Part shown: positions 6,287 through 11,096 of the stretch, one piece after another
How the letters are laid out: each line of letters opens with the position of its first letter
Numbering within the stretch: position 1 is the stretch's first letter
DNA from: Anaerolineae bacterium
GTDB taxonomy: Bacteria > Chloroflexota > Anaerolineae > B4-G1 > SLSP01
NCBI GenBank assembly: GCA_016934645.1
Contig: JAFGSL010000004.1
Span: forward strand, 1 to 11,096
Length of the DNA stretch: 11,096 nucleotides
Direction of reading: 5' to 3'
Position numbers and translations under genes: made by a program
The notes under the pieces: model-generated
Told to the model about the DNA's origin: nothing
The model's database searches: none
Seen by the model: the letters and a program-made list of their open reading frames with translations, nothing else

Positions 6287-7405
6287 CTACAGTTTCGCCA
6301 CAACAGCTTGCGCCACGTCTAGTGTACTGGCGCTCCCGCCCATATCGTACGTGCGCACCTTGCCCTCCTCGATGACAGTGGCGATGGCTTGTTCCAGGGA
6401 TGTCGCCTTATCCGTCTCTCCGAGCCAATCGAGCATCAGTTTGATGGATAGCAACATCGCGGTGGGATTGACCTTGTACTGACCCGCATACTTAGGCGCG
6501 GAGCCGTGTGTCGGCTCGAAGACGGCGAATCCGTCGCCCAGGTTGCCGCTGGACGCGAATCCCAGCCCGCCCACCAGTTGCGCCGCCAGATCGGAAATGA
6601 TGTCGCCGAACATATTGCTGGAGACCATCACACCGTAATCCTGCGGATTCTTCACCAACCACATCGCCTGCGCGTCGATGTTGGTCTCCCACAACGCGAT
6701 CCCCGGATAATCGGCGGCGACCTTGCGTGCCTCGCGCACCATCAAGCCGGACGTTTCGCGGATGACGTTGGGCTTCTCCACCAGTGTCACAGTGGGATAG
6801 CCGAACTGCTTGGCATACTCAAAAGCGCGTCGCACGATGCGCTGGCAGCCGCGCCGGGTGAGAATGCGCGCCGAAAGCGCGATGTCCGCCGAATCCACGC
6901 TCTTGAAGGCCGACATGCGCGAGCTGTGCTTCTCCAACACGCTACGAACTTCCTCCGGCAGTGGGTGGAACTCGACGCCAGAATACAGATCTTCGGTATT
7001 CTCGCGGAACACCACCAGATCGATATCATCGCGGTAGTTGAGCGGGTTGCCCTTGAATGCCTTGCACGGGCGCAGGTTCGCGTACAAATCGAACATCTGC
7101 CGCAGCCGCACGATGGGGCTGCGATAAACCAGGCCCTTGCCCTGCAACTCAGGGATCAACTCCGCCTCGGCCTCTTCTTTGGGCTTGGACGTGATCGCCG
7201 CGAAAAGCGCGCAGGTACACGTCTTGAGCGTGTCCACCGTGCGCTGCGGTAATGCCTCGCCCTCAATCCGCCAGAACTCCCACCCGATGTCGGCGGGGAC
7301 GTATTCCGCATCCAGCGCGATCTTGTCCAGCACGATCTTGCCCGCGTCCATCACGTCGTTGCCGATGCCGTCGCCGGGCATCAAAGCGATTTTGTATTTA
7401 GCCAT
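6287..7405 (-). CDS. Isocitrate/isopropylmalate dehydrogenase family, NADP-type
   Basis: A 372-residue cytoplasmic beta-decarboxylating dehydrogenase. By alignment with E. coli isocitrate dehydrogenase, the residues binding the malate part and Mg are present: Arg102, Arg112, Arg134, Tyr141, Lys211, Asp244, Asp268 and Asp272. Ser96 matches Ser113, but Ile98 replaces Asn115, so isocitrate as substrate is not certain. The cofactor loop HGSAPKYAGQYKVNP carries Lys305, Tyr306 and Val312, and Tyr353 follows; these match the NADP determinants Lys344, Tyr345, Val351 and Tyr391. The Arg395 position is Gly357. Candidate substrates are isocitrate, homoisocitrate, isopropylmalate or a related 2-hydroxy-3-carboxy acid. 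ATG 7405 has a strong GGAGGAG site. It follows the LeuD-like gene by 107 bases of repeat and is probably in its operon. Confidence 0.85.
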   Translation of the reverse strand: MAKYKIALMPGDGIGNDVMDAGKIVLDKIALDAEYVPADIGWEFWRIEGEALPQRTVDTLKTCTCALFAAITSKPKEEAEAELIPELQGKGLVYRSPIVRLRQMFDLYANLRPCKAFKGNPLNYRDDIDLVVFRENTEDLYSGVEFHPLPEEVRSVLEKHSSRMSAFKSVDSADIALSARILTRRGCQRIVRRAFEYAKQFGYPTVTLVEKPNVIRETSGLMVREARKVAADYPGIALWETNIDAQAMWLVKNPQDYGVMVSSNMFGDIISDLAAQLVGGLGFASSGNLGDGFAVFEPTHGSAPKYAGQYKVNPTAMLLSIKLMLDWLGETDKATSLEQAIATVIEEGKVRTYDMGGSASTLDVAQAVVAKL

Positions 7406-7430
7406 TCTGCTCCTCCAGTGTTATGGTTTA

Positions 7431-7525
7431 CGAGGAGTAAGAAGTAGGGAGTAAGAAGTAAGGGGAAACGGGATCAAAAAACCCGCTTACTCCATACTCC
7501 TTACTTCATACTTCATACTCCCTTT
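7431..7525. repeat. Word repeat (GAGTAAGAAGTAG type) forming a long imperfect hairpin
   Basis: Plus-strand copies of GGAGTAAGAAGTAG (7433-7465) are followed by their pyrimidine-rich counterpart (CTTACTCCATACTCCTTACTTC and so on, to about 7522), with AACGGGATCAAAAAACCCG forming a small inner stem-loop. The whole 107-base gap between the LeuD-like gene and the dehydrogenase is occupied, and the TGA of the LeuD-like gene (7515-7513) lies in a repeat word (GGAGTATGAAG). An RNA hairpin here might influence the relative expression of the two genes. Confidence 0.75.
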
Positions 7526-8052
7526 AACGCCTGCTGCGTATAGGGGATCAAGCCACCCGCTTCGAGAATCGCCATCACTTCCGGCGGGAAGGGGGGAAAG
7601 GTGTACGTGGCGCGCGGCGTGATGACGGTTCCGGCAGTGAAGTCAATGGTGATCTCGTCGCCGGATTCGACGCTGTCCACCGCATCGCAGGTAGCGATAG
7701 GTAGCGCGTAGTTGATCGCGTTGCGGAAGTAGATGCGGGCGAAGCTGCGCGCCACAATTGCACCCACGCCGGCTTCCTTGAGACAGACCACGGCCTGCTC
7801 GCGAGAGCTGCCGCAGCCCCAGTTCTTCCCCGCCACGATGATGTCACCAGGGCGCATGTCTTTTACGAACGCCGGATCGAGGTCTTCAAGCGCGTGCTTG
7901 GCCATCTCCGCCGGATCGGTGAGACTGTACGTGTATTTTCCAGGGAAGATCACGTCGGTGTTGACGTTGTCGCCGTATTTCCAGACGCGACCGGTTACAC
8001 GTGTCAGGCAATTGGAACTACATAAGGTTGACGGATGAACTTGTGGTTCCAT
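7513..8052 (-). CDS. LeuD/aconitase-swivel small subunit (isopropylmalate/homoaconitate dehydratase type)
   Basis: A 179-residue small subunit of a two-subunit hydro-lyase of the aconitase superfamily. It carries [10 protein letters not shown] (31-40), [18 protein letters not shown] (70-87, with the Gly-Ser-Ser-Arg substrate-binding turn) and [19 protein letters not shown] (101-119). These identify the archaeal/Thermus-like LeuD2/HacB branch rather than the longer E. coli LeuD. The loop that separates isopropylmalate from homoaconitate enzymes (YLV[Y/M] versus YLRT) reads YTYSLT (40-45) here and appears one residue longer, so the substrate cannot be assigned. The catalytic iron-sulfur large subunit is not in the window. 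ATG 8052 is supported by AAAGGAG eight bases upstream, although the first 19 residues are not conserved. Upstream lies a transposase relic. Confidence 0.87.
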   Translation of the reverse strand: MEPQVHPSTLCSSNCLTRVTGRVWKYGDNVNTDVIFPGKYTYSLTDPAEMAKHALEDLDPAFVKDMRPGDIIVAGKNWGCGSSREQAVVCLKEAGVGAIVARSFARIYFRNAINYALPIATCDAVDSVESGDEITIDFTAGTVITPRATYTFPPFPPEVMAILEAGGLIPYTQQALKGV

Positions 8053-8152
8053 AGATCAAGCTCCTTTGGGATGGTGGGCAACATTGTATATCTGAACTGT
8101 AGCCACGCAAACACAGAGCACTTCCAACCGGCCACGATAACTTGAGTGATTG

Positions 8153-8870
8153 AACTGACCCCGCCAACAAGGATAACTCCGGCAAACGCTGGATGCTTTC
8201 TGCGGCGGCGACAAATTGGCGATGCGCGCCCACCATATGCTTGGCACTCAAGGGGATTTGCTCCACCGGCCGCCGATCTGCGTACATATCACGCGTTGAA
8301 CGCGGCTTGAGTTTCAGCGGACAAGCCAACAGCCACGGGATTTCGAACTTGGCGTCGTGGATACAGGTCCTCCAGCAAGCGCGTCTCGCTGGTGTCTTGC
8401 GCCGCTACCCGTAAGAAGTCGCGCGGCAAAGCCAACCGTTGCCCGCCAAGGTTGCCTGTACCCCCCGTGACGCCCATTACCACCGCTGGCAACGCCTTGC
8501 CGGCAGGCGCGTAGTCATGCTTGCTGGGACAACCCTGCAACCGGGGTCGCCAAAAGGCCACCACATCAACCGCAATCGGATGGTAGCCTTCATACTCATG
8601 TCGCTGCCATTTGGGCAAAGCGGCTACGTGGCTACGCCAAATCTGCTGCAATTCTTGAATCGTCCACGCGCCATACCAAAAGGCGGCCCAAGCGCGCCGA
8701 CACGCCGCATCTGTCAATCCGATAGCTTTCAACGCTGGATGCAGTGCTCCGCGATGGGATAACAATGCACCGCTAACCAACATCCACATAAAATGCAGCA
8801 GCGCTTTGTTAGTGCCGACTGGCAAAGCTTCCACCAGCGCAATCAGGGTTTCTAAGGTATAATCTTCCAT
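8153..8870 (-). pseudogene. Decayed DDE-type transposase (internal deletion plus frameshift)
   Basis: The reading frame from ATG 8870 (AGGAG ten bases upstream) gives 193 residues ending at 8289. Its N-terminal half (RGALHPALKAIGLTDAACRRAW, GYHPIAVDVVAFWRPRL with a likely first catalytic Asp at 102, GGQRLALPR) resembles a transposase group common in Chloroflexota. After LLED (residue 168, about 8367) it jumps to what looks like the family's C-terminal region. Near 8290 the frame shifts and the next frame continues with [20 protein letters not shown] and so on to LLAGSV at about 8153. Intact relatives, as I recall them, are about 400 or more residues, so roughly 150 residues containing the remaining catalytic acids appear deleted. 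I could not define the terminal repeats of the element. The family name is uncertain (ISNCY/IS4-like). Confidence 0.7.
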
Positions 8871-9095
8871 ACGAGCTCATCTCCTGGTAGAGTGGGTTGT
8901 CACAAATCAACTCTACCACAGATTTGAGCTCTTTTTCTATCAGTTATCAACTCACTTAGCGGAAACTAAAGTAGAGGTATGTAGAAAAGAAAAAGGAAAT
9001 TCAGACGTGTCCCAGGTATAGGACACAAGGCCATAGTAGGACAGAAAGGGCAGTTTGTGCGGATTGCCGTTCAGAGGAAAAGCGATTTGATAACG

Positions 9096-9127
9096 AGAGC
9101 CAGCGTAATTGTGCTGGCTCTTGTTTG
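9096..9127 (+). terminator. Terminator-like hairpin without an upstream gene
   Basis: AGAGCCAGC (9096-9104) pairs perfectly with GCTGGCTCT (9113-9121) around an eight-base loop, followed by TGTTTG. The T tract is weak. No recognised plus-strand gene ends before it, so it may close a small RNA or be a relic of mobile DNA. Confidence 0.35.
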
Positions 9128-9176
9128 CGTGTTGCACCGAGTCAAAGGTACACAGATTTCTAATGGACAAGAGGTA

Positions 9177-9185
9177 TGCTATACT
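9177..9185 (+). promoter_or_regulatory. Possible extended -10 promoter element
   Basis: TGCTATACT fits the extended -10 pattern TGnTATAAT with one mismatch, about 135 bases upstream of the DUF1186/SEC-C start. At 17-bp spacing the -35 position reads TTTCTA, a poor match. It is the best promoter candidate seen in this gap but is unproven. Confidence 0.3.
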
Positions 9186-9320
9186 TGGGAATGTAAAAGA
9201 TCAGATAGGTACATCATAAACAACAGATTGGTGTGAACAAAAAGCCCTCGCATTAGTGATTGATGATGTGCCATTGCCAAGCGGCGTATGATCGCACATC
9301 GTCGATCGTAAGGAGTGTAT

Positions 9321-10202
9321 ATGGACATTGATGAGATTCTGAAAGCATTGACCACCCTTGAGGAGGGGTACTTTCCGCGCGCGGCGTTGGAGGCGGCGAT
9401 TGCGCAGCGCGGGGCGATCACGCCACACCTGCTGCGCGTCCTCGAAGAGACAAGGCAAGACGAGTTGGAACGCATGTTCGCGGAAGCGAACTATATGTTA
9501 CCGCTCTACGCGCTATATCTGCTGGCGCAATTCCGCGAGACGCGCGCCTATCCTCTGATCGTCGACATTTTCGCCATCCCCGGTGAAGACGTCCACGATG
9601 TCTTCGGCGATCTCGTTACTGAAGACTTGAACCGCATTCTGGCTTCGGTTTCGGGCGGGGACGTTACAGGGCTGCACCGGCTGATCGAAGACCCGCAGGT
9701 TGATGAATACGTCCGCGCAGCGGCGATGGAGGCGCTGGTGGTGCTGTTCGCGCAGGATGTACTCACCCGCGAGACGGTGATCGCCTACTTCCAGTACCTC
9801 TTCCGCGAAGGGCTAGAACGCGACTACTCTTTCGCCTGGGCTGCCCTGGTCGCCGTGTCCACCGATCTGTACCCCGAAGAACTGATAGAGGACATCGAAC
9901 GGGCTTTCGCCGATGATTTGGTGGACGAAATGTTCACCGACCTCGCGTGGGTAAAAGAATGTATGGAACCTGGCAAGGAACAGGTCTTGGCAAAGTTGCT
10001 GGCCGATGAACGGCAAACCTTCATCGAGGATACCATCGCCAATCTGGAATGGTGGGCCTGCTTCCAGCCGCCCGAGCCGCGCCGCCGCGTCGTCCATCCC
10101 GCGAGTGCTGCGTTCAAACCGCAAAAGAAGATCGGACGCAACGAACCCTGTCCCTGCGGCAGCGGCAAGAAATACAAACACTGTTGTGGGAAGAAAGCGT
10201 AA
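9321..10202 (+). CDS. DUF1186-like protein with C-terminal SEC-C zinc motif
   Basis: A 293-residue soluble, acidic protein. The main part (about 1-215) is helical and resembles DUF1186, built of HEAT-like helix pairs ([40 protein letters not shown]). It ends with [19 protein letters not shown] (about 270-287), the SEC-C motif first known from SecA and found at the ends of many proteins, where three or four Cys/His ligands hold zinc. The function of DUF1186 proteins is unknown; a protein-protein or chaperone-linked role is often guessed. ATG 9321 was chosen because AAGGAG lies five bases upstream (9310-9315); a GTG at 9315 overlaps that site. The next gene starts 89 bases downstream on the same strand, so co-transcription is possible. 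Confidence 0.85.
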   Translation: MDIDEILKALTTLEEGYFPRAALEAAIAQRGAITPHLLRVLEETRQDELERMFAEANYMLPLYALYLLAQFRETRAYPLIVDIFAIPGEDVHDVFGDLVTEDLNRILASVSGGDVTGLHRLIEDPQVDEYVRAAAMEALVVLFAQDVLTRETVIAYFQYLFREGLERDYSFAWAALVAVSTDLYPEELIEDIERAFADDLVDEMFTDLAWVKECMEPGKEQVLAKLLADERQTFIEDTIANLEWWACFQPPEPRRRVVHPASAAFKPQKKIGRNEPCPCGSGKKYKHCCGKKA

Positions 10203-10291
10203 TACACACTAAAGCGCGCCTGAGTATGGGCGGGCAGAATTTCTACTATCTTTATACATAACCCCTCATTGAGTTCCGGAGGTAAGCGTAT

Positions 10292-11005
10292 ATGAATGGG
10301 ATTCCCGGAGACCTCTACGGGCGTGTGCAGACCGCGCTGCTGCGGTGCGGCCCCTTCGACAGCGACCGCGCACTGCGCCCCCTCTTTGTCGATGCGCGCC
10401 TGAGCGCGTGGCGCAACTTTCTCCCCGAAGCGGGTAGCCGCGTGGAACGGGTGCAGGCCGTCGTCGACGCCTTGAGCGAGCGCGAGAACCCGACCGGGGA
10501 TAATGCTCTGGTCCTGCTCTTGCGCGTCCTGGCCGAGAACACCCCGCCCGGCGACGCCTGCCGGGGACAGTTGGCGACGCTGGCGGGGGAAGTCGCAGAC
10601 GCGTTACGCGCAGACGCGCTACGCGCGGATGTATTGCACGCGGGCGCGGCGTCTATTGTGACGCCGGAACACTCCCTGGCAGCGCCGCTGCCTGCGCAAA
10701 CACAGGGAGGCATAACCATCATCGGCGATGGGAACGTGGTGGGGAATGGCAATGTCGTCAACGTCGAGAAAGGCACGGCTCCAGCAGCACCTGCCGCCTT
10801 GTCGTCCGTTGATGTTCCAGCTTTGCGCGCTCGCCTGCAACGATTTGATGCCGTAGAGATCGAAAGCCTGTGCCTCGACCATTTCCCGGTAGTCTACGAC
10901 AAATTCGCGCGGGGCCTGCAACGTGGGGAGATGATCAACCTGCTGCTGGACCACTGCCGCCGCAACCCCAACGATGCTGCACGACTGACAGCGTTATTGA
11001 AGTGA
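10292..11005 (+). CDS. Putative effector-associated-domain (EAD-like) adaptor with Gly/Asn beta motif
   Basis: A 237-residue soluble protein in three parts. Residues 5-105 are helical (LYGRVQTALLRCGPFDSDRALRPLF) and resemble N-terminal adaptor domains of predicted NTPase/caspase conflict systems in multicellular and filamentous bacteria. Residues 117-172 are a low-complexity Ala/Pro linker holding ITIIGDGNVVGNGNVVNV (141-158), a short beta-prone repeat. Residues 176-237 (LQRFDAVEIESLCLDHFPVVYDKF) match the pattern of small death-like EADs, in which a Phe-Asp-x-x-Glu-[Ile/Leu]-x-x-Leu-Cys helix is typical. EADs recruit effectors by homotypic contact; no effector domain is present here. GGAGGT lies eight bases before ATG 10292. 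An exact domain family cannot be assigned by eye; the assignment is by remembered pattern, and the beta motif's role is inference. Confidence 0.55.
   Translation: MNGIPGDLYGRVQTALLRCGPFDSDRALRPLFVDARLSAWRNFLPEAGSRVERVQAVVDALSERENPTGDNALVLLLRVLAENTPPGDACRGQLATLAGEVADALRADALRADVLHAGAASIVTPEHSLAAPLPAQTQGGITIIGDGNVVGNGNVVNVEKGTAPAAPAALSSVDVPALRARLQRFDAVEIESLCLDHFPVVYDKFARGLQRGEMINLLLDHCRRNPNDAARLTALLK
10595..10639 (+). repeat. 15-bp in-frame tandem repeat (three units)
   Basis: GCAGACGCGTTACGC (10595), GCAGACGCGCTACGC (10610) and a diverged third unit, GCGGATGTATTGCAC (10625), encode Ala-Asp-Ala-Leu-Arg twice and Ala-Asp-Val-Leu-His once (residues 102-116). The first two units differ by one base, which suggests a recent duplication. 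The repeat lengthens the helix at the end of the N-terminal domain and may vary between strains. Confidence 0.75.
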
Positions 11006-11019
11006 GAAGAACAATAGAG

Positions 11020-11096
11020 TTGTTGCACAATAAGCAAAAACGGGTAGACTGTGAGAAATCATGCCACCCGAGGGCGCAATGAAAATCAGTTATCAG
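11020..11096 (+). mobile_element. Possible left end of an insertion sequence with partial transposase (cut by window)
   Basis: Fifteen or so bases after the EAD-like gene stops, the sequence GAGTTGTTGCACAATAAGC resembles the ends of IS5-type elements (GAG..TGTTGCACAA). It is followed by a short AT-richer leader and GAGGG (11070-11074), then ATG 11079 with codons for Met-Lys-Ile-Ser-Tyr-Gln, after which the window ends. Six codons cannot prove a gene, and only one end is visible. It could equally be the leader of an ordinary host gene. Confidence 0.35.

Larger units (their letters stand above)
8871..9320. other. 450-bp gene-free region with several small inverted repeats
   Basis: No convincing gene. 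Visible structures: TGGTAGAGT (8885-8893) with ACTCTACCA (8910-8918), just upstream of the transposase relic, possibly an insertion-sequence end or operator; GAGCTC on either side of it; GTGTCC (9007-9012) with GGACAC (9021-9026); and AGAGCCAGC with GCTGGCTCT at 9096-9121. The 72-codon minus frame at 9170-8952 lacks a ribosome site and resembles nothing I know. The right part should hold the promoter of the DUF1186/SEC-C gene. Confidence 0.5.

Noticed and set aside
8952..9170. 72-codon minus-strand frame in the gene-free region
   Set aside because: No ribosome site, no recognisable motif, and it crosses the terminator-like hairpin.
10870..11082. 70-codon plus frame overlapping the end of the EAD-like gene
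   Set aside because: It is an out-of-frame shadow of a better-supported gene and has no ribosome site.
8939..11095. ATCAGTTATCA occurring at 8939-8949 and 11085-11095 as the two ends of one composite element
   Set aside because: The match is 11 bases in the same orientation with no further similarity on either side; chance or a shared codon run explains it.

Overview
The window looks like a Chloroflexota genome (Anaerolineae/Caldilineae-like), probably chromosomal. This is inferred from a moderately GC-rich composition, GT39-type membrane glycosyltransferases with a C-terminal beta module of a kind I associate with this phylum, an effector-associated-domain type protein, and intergenic gaps filled with short purine-rich repeat words. 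There is no rRNA, tRNA or CRISPR array to fix the taxonomy.

Layout from left to right. (1) 1-2819 reads leftward: an M50-type membrane metalloprotease, a GT39/DUF2142-type multispanning protein and a FlK-like hot-dog thioesterase that runs off the left edge. (2) 2820-3383 is a long gap. It holds a 163-bp MITE-like element with terminal inverted repeats, a strong internal hairpin and flanking direct repeats, followed by two hairpins in front of scpA. (3) scpA (3384-4169, rightward) is the kleisin of the SMC-ScpAB complex; scpB is not next to it. (4) 4214-8052 reads leftward: a LeuD/aconitase-swivel small subunit, then an isocitrate/isopropylmalate dehydrogenase family enzyme with NADP-type cofactor residues, then a large GT-C glycosyltransferase that converges on scpA. 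(5) 8153-8870 is a decayed transposase, missing its middle and frameshifted, directly upstream of the LeuD gene. (6) 9321-11005 reads rightward: a DUF1186/SEC-C protein and then a small three-part protein resembling conflict-system adaptors (helical N-terminal domain, a Gly/Asn-rich beta motif, C-terminal death-like domain). The start of what may be another insertion sequence follows at the right edge.

How the genes may work together: the LeuD-like subunit and the dehydrogenase probably act in one 2-oxoacid pathway (hydro-lyase isomerisation, then oxidative decarboxylation). The partner large subunit is absent and a transposon relic sits where it might be expected. The two glycosyltransferases and the M50 protease are envelope proteins without an obvious shared pathway. 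The best candidate for an undescribed system is the protein at 10292-11005. Two further unusual signals are the MITE and the repeat tracts, which differ in wording from gap to gap and run into gene starts and stops.
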